This document shows positions 11,613-23,239 of a DNA stretch of 64,000 bases, in pieces (the stretch's first letter is position 1; each line of letters opens with the position of its first letter). The translations under genes and the position numbers were made by a program. Source of the DNA: Blattamonas nauphoetae. Taxonomy: Eukaryota > Preaxostyla > Oxymonadida. The stretch is from positions 83,318 to 147,317 of the forward strand of contig JARBJD010000184.1 of the NCBI GenBank assembly GCA_033064195.1, given 5' to 3'. The notes under the pieces were generated by a model that saw only the letters and a list, made by a program, of their open reading frames with translations, did not search any database and was not told where the DNA came from.

Positions 11613-11829
11613 TATTTCTAACAGAAAATAATGACCTCCTCGTCTTAAACTGCAACACTATCTTTGGCAATATTCGGATTCGTTATCATGATTACTATTT
11701 TCGAGCTCATTACTATCGAAATACCTCATTTCAACCTTCAACCGTTTAAGCCATTCCAGCCTTTGTCAAGGGACTTGTCGTGATCATGCGACAAGTCATC
11801 ACATGAGGTTGACTCAGACAACTGCTTCC

Positions 11830-13517
11830 AAATGTCGATAATTACATCAGATGTTTCCATTTCGACACCGAACCAATTTCGGAAGAATACTTCACGCTCC
11901 CAATTCATGCAAAATTCAACTGTTTCACCGTTCATGGCGCTCAAGATAGTGCCATTGAGTGGAATCAATTGCGGTTATTGTTCGAAACATCTTCTCGACA
12001 CAGGGCAAGCAAGTTGAATTGGACATCGAAACAGAACTCCGTCGACTGCCAGGATGCTATTCAGATTGATATTGCCATTACGAGAGTCACTGAAGACGGG
12101 ACAGCAGCAATTCACAACGACGAGGAGGCAGGAACAAAGATAGAGTTCAATTCCGTGGAGAACTTCATCACGTCCAGCAACGAGGCAACATGAGGGAAGC
12201 ACCTCTTTATCCTGGAAATTGTTTACCCCCTTCTCATTGAGGTCAAGACACTCGCCACACGAGCCAACACTTGTCCTATCTGGACAATTTTCCCACGACT
12301 CCTAAGTTCAAACAAGCAGGTGCCGATCCTCATAAATGCATGAGACTTTTCGATTCATGGCTCGGAAGATATCCGTTCGTCGTTTTGAGCCAAATGATGC
12401 CATATCACAACAGTCCGATGTCGATCCAGATCATCAACAGTTACCGCGATTTCATGCATTATATCTTGCATCTTCGGCAGAATCTGTTGTCCAAGTTACA
12501 ATCGGCACTAATCCTTGCTTTCAATGGTGAAAATGGGGAAGTCAAGTTCGACCTCACAACTGAGTACCACCATAAGAAGGAATGAACTCAACACTTTGAC
12601 GCTTCGATCAACTCTACAAATGAACATTCGCGATTCAACAAGGTCATTTCATCTCCTCACCACTCGCATTAACTCGACATCACGAAGTTATCAAGAACAA
12701 TTGGAAAACATGTTCGTACGGTGGATCCAATGTCAAACGGCAAAGAACATGTCACAAAAAGACCAAGGGCATGAGATAGATCGACCACTCAAGGAAAAAT
12801 TCCAATGCTGGCATGCTAACAGCCAATACTTCGAGCCAGTCGTGAAGAAAAGGTTCTGAGGGTGAAATCTCATTTCCGAGCTCACAAAATTCCCAGTTCT
12901 GGTCGACAATCGCCAATTCTCAATCCTGTATTCCAGTTTTCAGGATTGCGTCAGCTATCAACACCATTCTCGACACAACACGAGTTCTCCCACCAGAGGG
13001 GAAATCACAGACCACTTTGATGAATTTAATACAAACCTGAAGAAAGCAGAATCGATTTTACAAACAGAGAAGAACAACACTCATCAATTTGTTCGGCTGG
13101 AAACGAAAGCAGGAATTAAGAAAGCAACTGCGGTCCCAAGGCTCACCTACGTCGAGAGATGACAAGAGGGACGTTACCAAGGGACACCTCGCCCTCACCA
13201 TTGAGAACGGCATCCTCCCAGCCGCTCTCCCAGAATGTGGCAAGCAAGAGTTCAAGCTCACCACCGTCGCTGCGACATCCAACACCGAATTCGTCAACCA
13301 AGGTTACATATTCAAGTGGACTCACTTTGCTGGCACGATTGATGTTGACTTCATTTTCAACGACCGCAAGTTGCTTCTCAGACCGATCCCACCGCCGACC
13401 TCAGAAATCACCGATGGCGGCAGGTTCACTATCCAAGCCTTCAAAGACGCCGAAGGTGCCAAGAGCATCTCTTCCGTTGTTGCTGCGCTCGTTCTCGTAC
13501 TTGCTCTCGTTTCTTAG
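11830..13517 (+). pseudogene. decayed protein-coding sequence, unidentified
   Basis: Protein-like stretches on plus change frame repeatedly. They include a short acidic segment at about 12060-12190, a segment at 12330-12580, one at 12970-13165 and a better preserved one at 13180-13517. The last ends in a hydrophobic tail (SSVVAALVLVLALVS, then stop) like a membrane or GPI-attachment C-terminus. No one frame covers the region, so it is either a gene with many frameshifts or one with introns that I cannot place. I do not recognise a family. The hydrophobic tail suggests a surface protein, but it could be a chance product of a shifted frame. Confidence 0.35.
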
Positions 13518-14951
13518 AGGAATGAAGAAAAGAACCCTTTCTCAATCTGAATCGGAAGCGAAACGATGGTTCCATTTTCGAAATTGACACCCTTGACGGC
13601 TCAATCGTAGAGAAGAGGGCGAAGGAAATCTCCTCTGCATTGTTACAACCCTTCAATCGCCAGGAGCAACTTATTTGTGGATCTGTTTGCGGACACAAGG
13701 CGCATAAGCGATTTGACAGTGACATGTCCATTCGAAGAAGGAATGGACAGTCCGGAGAATGCCAAGTTCAGCTTTCTCGGACAACCCCATCTGTCAAGAT
13801 GAGTGGGGCCTCCCAATCAAGCCTTGCGAATGGAACTCATCACCCCCCTGTAAGAGGACGTCACCACTCCTTCCATCAAAGCTGCTAGTTTCCCGTGCTC
13901 CAAACGACGACAAAACGATCTCGAAGCCGAGAAACTAGTTAGTTGCACCAGACATCGTCAAAGCAATTCCGTTCGAGTGAGTCATTGAAACATTGTGACA
14001 CGGGCTGCATCTCATTTGTCTCACATGCAGCGAAGAGATTGCATCACACTCCAACAGACTGTTCGGTGAGGAGAACCAACGATGCGCTCGTAGAAATCAA
14101 CAAACAAGGGCTGCATACTACCTGACCAAGCTTGACACGGAAATACCACAAATTCAACTCCGTGATAGCCGTGTACAGACAAGGACTTTTAACTTGACAA
14201 ATGAAAGACGATGTGAAGTGGCACTCGACCGACATGTTCAAACAGTACCTGAGAATGCGGATTAAACTGCCAGATTGAGGGGAAGTGAACGAAGAAGGAT
14301 CACAATTCAAAGATATTCAACAACACACTTCGCGAGACACTGGAACAATCAACGATCAATGCGGATTGCATTCACAAGGGATCGTAATGCCACTTATTCA
14401 TTGCGGACAAGGTCGATCATGAGTAGACACTCGTCAAGCCAGAAGCGTTCAGACAAGACTGCAGTCCATTCCATCTTTGAAATTCCATGACATTCATGGT
14501 CACAATCCAGGATTCAGGTACCGTCCAAGCTGTTCCCAGAATATTGACCTGTCACAGAGGCGAACGATATCGTTGTGTCTGACTTCTGTCAATACGACAA
14601 ATTCGAAAAACACGTCAAGCAGGCTCGGAAGTTGGGACCTGATCCTCACTCTGACAGTCTTCCTGGTTCATCACCCTGACAACTCTTGAGGCTTCTTGAT
14701 GATCTTCGGCGGAAGTTGATGTTCAACCTTTGTCGAAGCATAGACTCAGGCTGTCCGTTCCGCAACTTCCTCGGACACTTGGAAATAGCGGGTTGAAATG
14801 AATGATACATGTAGTCTATCGTTAACGAGCAGGCTGAACAAGACTACACAAGGGTTCGATCTTACGTTGAGGAGGAACGACACTAATTCCTTGCCCTCTC
14901 ATTCTGGAAGTGTTAGCCTGGATCGTCAATATCGGGATTCGGGATGAGATC
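13518..14951. other. no clear gene; possible continuation of decayed coding sequence
   Basis: Short frames only. Some fragments look weakly protein-like on plus, but none is long enough or has motifs to support a gene. Confidence 0.3.
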
Positions 14952-15357
14952 CCACACAAACAGTGAGTCGAGTTGTCTCCTCACAAACAGTGGGTCGAGT
15001 TGTTCTCCCCACACAAACAGTGAGTCGAGTTGTCTCCTCACAAACAGTGGGTCGAGTTGTTCTCCCCACACAAACAGTGAGTCGAGTTGTCTCCTCACAA
15101 ACAGTGGGTCGAGTTGTTCTCCCCACACAAACAGTGGGTCGAGTTGTTCTCCCCACACAAACAGTGGGTCGAGTTGTTCTCCCCACACAAACAGTGAGTC
15201 GAGTTGTCTCCTCACAAACAGTGGGTCGAGTTGTTCTCCCCACACAAACAGTGAGTCGAGTTGTCTCCTCACAAACAGTGGGTCGAGTTGTTCTCCCCAC
15301 ACAAACAGTGAGTCGAGTTGTCTCCTCACAAACAGTGGGTCGAGTTGTTCTCCCCAC
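14952..15357. repeat. minisatellite of alternating 27- and 30-bp units
   Basis: Units of the form acaaacagtGgGTCGAGTTG are followed by either ttctccccac (30 bp) or tctcctc (27 bp with gAg instead of gGg). They mostly alternate, making a 57-bp higher-order repeat, with three 30-bp units in a row near 15120-15190. Open frames on both strands here are products of the repeat. Confidence 0.9.
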
Positions 15358-15673
15358 CTCAGCGTGAAGCGCGAGGATGGTAGGAGATGGTATGCAACTG
15401 ATCCAGTTGGGATCGGTGTTGAGGGGCGCTGGGTCAGGGAGACTGTGATGTGGAAGCAGTATCGCAGTGGAATCAAGGCACTCCCCATCACTGTCATTGT
15501 GGAAGCCCAGCTCCCCTCCGATTTCTCATTCATTTTGAGTCAGAACTTGCACAGAGTTGGTGCCAGCCCGAGTGGGGTCACGGCCTGACTCTCATCTCTT
15601 GGAAGGAATAACAAAGAAGGCTTACTCCTTTTTACTTCTCTCTCTTTCAGCTTTTCCTTTCAACACTCGCTGT

Positions 15674-15744
15674 GTTGAGGAGCCCTCGTTTGGGCTTGGA
15701 GTGACCAGAGGGAACTCCTCCAAGACAAACGAGTGCTCCTCAAC
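15674..15744. repeat. imperfect hairpin carrying both satellite-flank variants
   Basis: The left arm (15674-15700) begins gttgaggagccctcg and the right arm (15719-15744) is its imperfect reverse complement ending cgagtgctcctcaac. An 18-nt loop separates them. The left arm matches the flank of array 1 and the right arm matches the flank of array 2, so this copy joins the two flank variants head to head. Confidence 0.7.
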
Positions 15745-15970
15745 CTGCAACTCTGCCACACAACCTGGCAAGTTCTGGTTTTTTCACTTCACTTCGTCTA
15801 TTTAGACCATTTGGCAAGTTTTTGTTCCCTGTTAGGGATTTCTTGCCCATAAAGCTTTTTTGTTTCCTCAACGGCCCCATAATGGGGTAAACCAACCTGT
15901 GAACTCTAAGTTCCCCGTTGGGATTTCTGGAACAGATAAATCTTATTATTGGTTTTCTGTTTTCACATTT

Positions 15971-16038
15971 TATCAGGCCAGCCCCTAATATCATTTCAGG
16001 GTACTCGCTGTGTTGAGGAGCACTCGTTTGTCTTGGAT
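15971..16038. repeat. satellite-flanking sequence, copy 2 (inverted)
   Basis: This is the reverse complement of the sequence next to array 1 (about 11545-11610), with a few changes. It directly abuts array 2. Between this and the hairpin at 15.7 kb lies ordinary sequence without a gene. Confidence 0.7.
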
Positions 16039-18933
16039 CTTCTCTCTTCTTTGTTCGCTCTTCTTTCTTCTCTCTTCGTTGTTCGCTCTTCTTTCTTCTC
16101 GCTTCGTTGTTCGCTCTTCTTTCTTCGCTCTTCTTTGTTCGCTCTTCTTTCTTCTCACTTCGTTGTTCGCTCTTCTTTCTTCTCTCTTCTTTGTTCGCTC
16201 TTCTTTCTTCTCTCTTCTTTGTTCGCTCTTCTTTCTTCTCTCTTCGTTGTTCGCTCTTCTTTCTTCTCGCTTCGTTGTTCGCTCTTCTTTCTTCTCTCTT
16301 CTTTGTTCGCTCTTCTTTCTTCTCTCTTCGTTTTCGCTCTTCTTTCTTCTCGCTTCGTTGTTCGCTCTTCTTTCTTCGCTCTTCTTTGTTCGCTCTTCTT
16401 TCTTCTCTCTTCGTTGTTCGCTATTCTTTCTTCTCGCTTCGTTGTTCGCTCTTCTTTCTTCTCGCTTCGTTGTTCGCTCTTCTTTCTTCTCTCTTCTTTG
16501 TTCGCTCTTCTTTCTTCTCTCTTCTTTGTTCGCTCTTCTTTCTTCTCGCTTCGTTGTTCGCTCTTCTTTCTTCGCTCTTCTTTGTTCGCTCTTCTTTCTT
16601 CTCGCCTCGTTGTTCGCTCTTCTTTCTTCTCTCTTCTTTGTTCGCTCTTCTTTCTTCGCTCTTCTTTGTTCGCTCTTCTTTCTTCTCGCTTCGTTGTTCG
16701 CTCTTCTTTCTTCGCTCTTCTTTGTTCGCTCTTCTTTCTTCGCTCTTCTTTGTTCGCTCTTCTTTCTTCTCGCTTCGTTGTTCGCTCTTCTTTCTTCGCT
16801 CTTCTTTGTTCGCTCTTCTTTCTTCGCTCTTCGTTGTTCGCTCTTCTTTCTTCTCTCTTCGTTGTTCGCTCTTCTTTCTTCTCGCTTCGTTGTTCGCTCT
16901 TCTTTCTTCGCTCTTCTTTGTTCGCTCTTCTTTCTTCTCTCTTCTTTGTTCGCTCTTCTTTCTTCGCTCTTCTTTGTTCGCTCTTCTTTCTTCTCTCTTC
17001 GTTGTTCGCTCTTCTTTCTTCGCTCTTCTTTGTTCGCTCTTCTTTCTTCTCTCTTCTTTGTTCGCTCTTCTTTCTTCTCTCTTCTTTGTTCGCTCTTCTT
17101 TGTTCGCTCTTCTTTCTTCTCTCTTCGTTGTTCGCTCTTCTTTCTTCGCTCTTCTTTGTTCGCTCTTCTTTGTTCGCTCTTCTTTCTTCTCTCTTCGTTG
17201 TTCGCTCTTCTTTCTTCTCTCTTCTTTGTTCGCTCTTCTCTCTTCGCTCTTCTTTGTTCGCTCTTCTTTCTTCGCTCTTCTTTGTTCGCTCTTCTTTCTT
17301 CTCTCTTCGTTGTTCGCTCTTCTTTCTTCTCTCTTCTTTGTTCGCTCTTCTTTCTTCTCTCTTCTTTGTTCGCTCTTCTTTCTTCTCTCTTCGTTGTTCG
17401 CTCTTCTTTCTTCTCTCTTCTTTGTTCGCTCTTCTTTCTTCTCTCTTCTTTGTTCGCTCTTCTTTCTTCGCTCTTCTTTGTTCGCTCTTCTTTCTTCTCG
17501 CTTCGTTGTTCGCTCTTCTTTCTTCTCTCTTCGTTGTTCGCTCTTCTTTCTTCTCTCTTCGTTGTTCGCTCTTCTTTCTTCTCTCTTCGTTGTTCGCTCT
17601 TCTTTGTTCGCTCTTCTTTCTTCTCTCTTCGTTGTTCGCTCTTCTTTCTTCTCTCTTCTTTGTTCGCTCTTCTTTCTTCTCTCTTCTTTGTTCGCTCTTC
17701 TTTCTTCGCTCTTCTTTGTTCGCTCTTCTTTCTTCTCGCTTCGTTGTTCGCTCTTCTTTGTTCGCTCTTCTTTGTTCGCTCTTCTTTCTTCTCTCTTCGT
17801 TGTTCGCTCTTCTTTCTTCTCTCTTCGTTGTTCGCTCTTCTTTGTTCGCTCTTCTTTCTTCTCTCTTCTTTGTTCGCTCTTCTCTCTTCGCTCTTCTTTG
17901 TTCGCTCTTCTTTCTTCTCGCTTCGTTGTTCGCTCTTCTTTCTTCGCTCTTCTTTGTTCGCTCTTCTTTCTTCTCTCTTCGTTGTTCGCTCTTCTTTCTT
18001 CTCTCTTCTTTGTTCGCTCTTCTTTCTTCTCTCTTCTTTGTTCGCTCTTCTTTCTTCGCTCTTCTTTGTTCGCTCTTCTTTCTTCTCGCTTCGTTGTTCG
18101 CTCTTCTTTCTTCTCTCTTCGTTGTTCGCTCTTCTTTCTTCTCTCTTCGTTGTTCGCTCTTCTTTCTTCTCGCTTCGTTGTTCGCTCTTCTTTCTTCTCG
18201 CTTCGTTGTTCGCTCTTCTTTCTTCTCTCTTCTTTGTTCGCTCTTCTTTCTTCGCTCTTCTTTGTTCGCTCTTCTTTCTTCTCTCTTCGTTGTTCGCTCT
18301 TCTTTCTTCTCTCTTCTTTGTTCGCTCTTCTTTCTTCTCTCTTCTTTGTTCGCTCTTCTTTCTTCTCTCTTCTTTGTTCGCTCTTCTTTCTTCTCTCTTC
18401 TTTGTTCGCTCTTCTTTCTTCTCTCTTCTTTGTTCGCTCTTCTTTCTTCGCTCTTCTTTGTTCGCTCTTCTTTCTTCTCTCTTCGTTGTTCGCTCTTCTT
18501 TCTTCTCTCTTCTTTCTTCGCTCTTCTTTCTTCTCTCTTCGTTGTTCGCTCTTCTTTCTTCTCGCTTCGTTGTTCGCTCTTCTTTCTTCGCTCTTCTTTG
18601 TTCGCTCTTCTTTCTTCTCGCCTCGTTGTTCGCTCTTCTTTCTTCTCTCTTCTTTGTTCGCTCTTCTTTCTTCGCTCTTCTTTGTTCGCTCTTCTTTCTT
18701 CTCTCTTCGTTGTTCGCTCTTCTTTCTTCGCTCTTCTTTGTTCGCTCTTCTTTCTTCGCTCTTCTTTGTTCGCTCTTCTTTCTTCTCGCTTCGTTGTTCG
18801 CTCTTCTTTCTTCGCTCTTCTTTGTTCGCTCTTCTTTCTTCGCTCTTCGTTGTTCGCTCTTCTTTCTTCTCTCTTCTTTGTTCGCTCTTCTTTCTTCGCT
18901 CTTCTGTGTTTCGCTCTTCTTTCTTCTCTCTTT
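16039..18933 (+). repeat. 14-bp satellite array 2 (about 2.9 kb)
   Basis: The same 14-base TTCKCTCTTCKTTS unit as array 1, in the same orientation, with the same variants and the same alternation. Units degrade over the last 50 bases (tttcatcttcgctcttcc). The very long frames across it on both strands are consequences of a stop-free unit whose length is not a multiple of three. The two arrays are 4.5 kb apart. Confidence 0.95.
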
Positions 18934-19675
18934 CATCTTCGCTCTTCCTTCTTCTCTCTTCCTCGCTGCTTCCCGCAGCGTCAAGTGTAGTCTTTTTCGA
19001 TCTTCTTCCTCTTCCACTGGGCCATTTTGTTGAGATGGGACAGCGATTCCGAAGACGAAGACACTTCATTTCCATTTCGAACATGCAACGTGTCGTTCTC
19101 CCATTCATTTGACTATTCGATGGACCCATTCACAAATGGTCTGTTCTCGTCGTTGTCAGTAACAATGTCAGTCATTGGGACAGACATGAACTTCAAATCT
19201 GTCTTCAATCTGGAGAAGTCGTATGTTGTGGACCAGCACAAAGGAAGAATGTCACTACTGGCTCCAAATAGTGGAATGCTCGTTCGCAGCATGCCGTTCA
19301 AGTGGAAATGAAGGAGCAGTGAACATTGAGTGTTCAAAGAGCGTCTGGTCTTCCTCGCTGGTTGTCTACTCATACTTCTCCCAGTGCTCTCAGCAAAGCA
19401 CTGGACAGCCATAACGCGCAACCCGAATCATCAGCTCTTCGATCGGTGTCCCTCCTCCACTACTTGCTTGGCAGTTCGTTCGAACAGTGGAACAGACACT
19501 CTCAGAAGCGTTGTTCATGCTGCCCTCTTCGCTTTCACTCACTTCCCGGTCTGGCTCATCTGGAAAGTCTGCGGTGGAAGACCTCGGGTAACACAAGACC
19601 CCTCACGTCTGCACACAAACGAGAAATTGACAGAACAACAAGGAAAACCTTCGAGGTCGAGATCAGGTGACGAGA

Positions 19676-20273
19676 TCGTCTTCTGCAAGCACTCCCTCTT
19701 GATCTTCTGCAACTGCGGCAAGATTTTTGTCGTAAAATTCGTCGCCGGTGAGTGTGTCGTCCTGACTGCCGTAGAGAAAGCGGGCGGAGAGGTTTTTGAG
19801 GAATTCGACATATTTCAGGATGACCTCGTCGAGTTGGGCTGGATCGTGGATGAACGACGTGTTGTCGAGGATAGCTGAAGTGAACCTGTCCGTCTTGAAG
19901 ATGAGCGACTTGTTGGATGGGTCAGCGAGTGGGAAGAATGTTGGGTGGAGAGGACGATGCTGATGTCTTCACACTGAACAACACGAGAGAAGACTCTGTT
20001 GATGAACAAGGTCAGAGTGTTCTGCGTGCCGGATGTCCAAAACGCGTGCGTATCGACCTCATCCTTCTACATGTGGGAGCGAGTGGGGTTGAAGTCGTTC
20101 GCTACATCGAGATTAACGAAGCGAACGAAACCGACAGTCTGTTGGATGGAGAGTCGCTACCCTGATTCGAATAACGAAATTAGACACGGCTTTGTCTATG
20201 TCGACTGGAGCCAAATTATTTGTCAAGTTCAGAACGATGTAGTACGCCTTCAAACACGTTGTCTCTGAGTCAT
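19676..20273 (-). pseudogene. decayed protein-coding sequence, unidentified (family shared with 47.4 kb)
   Basis: On minus, protein-like segments occur in different frames. One contains NTLTLFINRVFSRVVQCEDI (about 19960-20020). The next runs IFKTDRFTSAILDN through a helical stretch to an acidic C-terminus ending at about 19676. The IFKTD segment and the following residues resemble a segment at about 47500-47600 on minus, so the two may be relics of one family. No known domain was recognised. Frame changes and a TAG show it is broken. Confidence 0.35.
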
Positions 20274-20727
20274 CCAATTTGTGAGCGATTTGAGAAGCGA
20301 GAGTACGAGAATGTGGGGCAGCAGACGAGAAACTCCTGAGTGGATCGAGTCAGACAACGAAGAGGAGGGTTCATGCGTCATCCATTTCTGCAAAGATCAC
20401 TCCACAATTGACAGCTGAACAATCCGAGAACGATATCGAGCCGACAGGGACAGAGTGTGATGGTCCGGCAGGAGAGGCGAACGGGCGAGGACGAACTTGC
20501 TGAATGTTGTGCTTCCACTCCGAACAACAAAAATGGGTCCAAAGATGGCAAAGGTTTAGGGCTGTTCGAGCTCTGTCTGGTAGAATCCGTTGGTGATCAC
20601 CGGTATGTCATGTTGATCGCCCCAATGACATTTCATCTTCATCATTTCGGACTTATTCCAGCAAATATAAATAGTCAATTATCAAAAAACTGTGGAATGT
20701 AAGTAAAACAAGAATATAATCAACTCC

Positions 20728-21897
20728 TTACTGTCTGTACTTCGGAGCCCATCGAGTGGGGAACTGCTGCCTATTCATAAAACCAAACAACGGGTTCCGA
20801 TCATCCTCACTTTTCTCCTTCTGTGATTCTTCCTCATCAGGGATGCAATGCTCTTCCATCTCCGTGAATACATCTTCATTGAGCGCAACAGTCCGTTTGC
20901 CTTTTGTCTCCTTTATTGTGAAGCCAGCATCGCGAAAAGCCAACCGGTTCTTTTTTTCGTCTGTACAACTTGCTAGTGTCAGGGCAGCTTCGCTAAATCG
21001 GTTTGTTTGCGTTCTAGCATCTTGTATTTCATTATCTTTTCGTTCCATTTGCTTCAGGGCGGTGAAGGTCAGTTGGTCACATGGCTGAGTGAGATGGGAA
21101 GATGCAGGGGGGAAGGTGAATAGGATGATGTTGTTAACTGCAAGGTTTTGCTTTATCTTCTCAGTTTTATGAATTTCAAGATTGTCCGCCATGAGCACCG
21201 CGGTATTGTCAAGGAGGTTTTGTTGGACACGGACTTTTTGCACGTGTGGGATGAACTGTTCATCGATCCAGTCCATGTATTGATCTGACTGGATCAATCC
21301 ACTTTGGCTAACTCCGGTGACAGCATCTATATTTCCTTTCTTCACCTCCTGCGCAACCTTTCCGTCGAGTTTGTTCGCTTTGATGACGATCAATGGTTTT
21401 ACAGCTCTGCCTTCAAACGGTATGCAAGCTAATATACCGGTCACTTTTTACTTGCACTAGTTTTGAATCGGGGTGGAGCAGATTCCTTTTACCACAACTC
21501 TCTTTGTCCCGACGGATCCAGCCTTTTCAACAGACTTTCATCGCAATTGAATATGAGTCGTGGATGGACACCCACAACAGAATCTTGTAATCGTTTCTTG
21601 TATTTCCTAATCATCCTCTTTGTAGTCGGGATCGTGAGCTTTCTAACGGCTTGGCAATTGTGCGTGTAAGAGTCTTTCTGTGCCGGCCTAAAAACCGATG
21701 AACCCATCCCTGGGTGACATTTGTATGAAATTTTTCTTGACTAACTTGATTATCCCAGTCCTTCCTACTGGTCGATGAAGGTTCGCAAGGTTGTGTATTT
21801 CGCCAACAAGCTCGACTTCTTGATCGTCAGACAGTCTGCGATCATTTGTAATCATCCCTGCATTTCGTCGCTCTCGTTGATTCCGAATGTGCCACAA
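20728..21897 (-). pseudogene. pogo/Tigger-type (DDE_1) transposase, broken
   Basis: Three consecutive minus frames together give the layout of a pogo/Tigger transposase. The N-terminal part (21688-21897) looks like a CENP-B/Tc5 helix-turn-helix. The middle part (21489-21707) ends with the first catalytic Asp in IFNCDESLLK. The long C-terminal part (20728-21444) contains VLMADNLEIH (second Asp region) and SSHLTQPCDQLTF (third Asp). The enzyme would cut and paste DNA at TA sites. Frames shift near 21.49-21.50 and 21.69-21.71 kb, and two in-frame stops (TAG, TAA) lie near 21.44 kb, so it is not functional as it stands. The C-terminal tail is acidic. Terminal inverted repeats were not found. Confidence 0.8.
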
Positions 21898-22852
21898 GAA
21901 CTGTCGGTTGGTTCGAAAAATGTATGAGATATCTTTTATATATGCCTTCCCCAGGTAGAATCGTGTCCAATGATCGTACGCATAGAGGAGACATTCGGAA
22001 TGTGTCGACAGTTGCTTTCGAGCAAGTTGAGTGTATGCTCGTCCTCCAAGAACTTTGCCGAACTTTTCCTTACATCTCGCGAGTACATCCTTTTTATGTG
22101 TCTTTCAATAACTTTCCATCCTTATTCTACAGACTATAATCAAAGAAAACTGGAGAATATGAAATGCCGGAAATGACAAGAGAGTGATCACATTGTCATG
22201 GTCGTGATCACAAACGGAATGCTTCATTGTTGACAGCAATCTCGACTGAGATTGCATCGCAAGCATGAACCGTCACACTCCTCCCTCGCTTGGAGTTTTC
22301 CTCCGCTTGAATGTTGTTATCTTTGGCATCGCTTCCTCGTTGCGAGTTTGAGAATGAGCTCGCTTGTCTCTTCCTCGTACTCGATTTCTCCGTCATTGTC
22401 CCACGTGCAAGGCAGCCGTCTACGAAGGCCCATTCAGCTGTGACCACAAAGCCACTACCAGTGTTAGCAGTGGCGATATAACACAGACTGGGCTTGAGTT
22501 CAGCAGCTCGACGGGTGGAATAGAGGCGTAAAGAAGTCTGCTGTGCCAGTAGTGATGGTCGGGCCAGCCGCAGCTGGAGGCAATTCCATGGCACCATGGT
22601 GAAACAGCTGGCTCTGTTGCAAAGGGATGGAGAGAGGGTTGGGCGAGGGAGAGCTGCAGAGAGAGTGTGGTGGAGGTGTCTTGTTCATTCGGAAGCAGCG
22701 GAATCCCAAGCTCTCATCGAACAGCCCAAAAACGTCCAGTACAACAAACACGATGCCCTCGTTGTTCATCACCTCCACCACTCACTCCACCACGTTATTC
22801 TCAAACTTCAACCAGCTTAGAGTGTGAAGATGGCTTGTCAGATGACGTCATG

Positions 22853-23239
22853 TCACGGAAAAAGCGAGATCGACACAAAATGTTGCAGAAACAGTGACGT
22901 TGTTCGACGGCGGCATAAATCACTGAATGAGACTCCACTCGCTTCAAACATTGCAGAGGAGCATAAAAAGATGGGTGACGGGGTCTGAATAGGTTTGTCA
23001 AGATTGACTCTTCCATCTGCCCTCATTCGCTCTTCAATATCCATATCTTCACGCTCGTCTGTTTCTCGCGACAGAATCGTGCCGATGATTTCAACAGAAG
23101 AGTTTCCATTCGACAGTACAACAAGCTGGTCAACAATCGAACGCAAGAAGAACATCACGGTATCAGCGTGACAGATTCGGATCGCTGCTGATTCGTCTGG
23201 AAAATTTGTCAGGTACATGAAGGGGTTCTTGTCTGCCAC
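22853..23239 (-). CDS. unidentified ORF, probably a gene fragment
   Basis: This minus frame has a protein-like composition over its first 105 residues: hydrophobic strands alternate with polar turns, with an acidic segment (REDMDIEERM) in the middle. The last 20 residues look less convincing. Flanking minus frames (22208-22597 and 23163-23345) may be further fragments. No family was recognised and no upstream start context supports the chosen start, so it may be another decayed gene like those at 19.7 and 47.4 kb. Confidence 0.3.
   Translation of the reverse strand: MADKNPFMYLTNFPDESAAIRICHADTVMFFLRSIVDQLVVLSNGNSSVEIIGTILSRETDEREDMDIEERMRADGRVNLDKPIQTPSPIFLCSSAMFEASGVSFSDLCRRRTTSLFLQHFVSISLFP

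Noticed and set aside
8206-11749. Very long ORFs (up to 1157 codons) on both strands of the satellite arrays as giant repetitive proteins
   Set aside because: All are phases of the same stop-free 14-bp unit. They start and end at array edges and have no start context or non-repetitive domain.
14952-15357. Possible CRISPR array
   Set aside because: There are no unique spacers; both the long and short parts of the units repeat, and the genome is eukaryotic. The array at 24.6-25.4 kb was rejected for the same reason.
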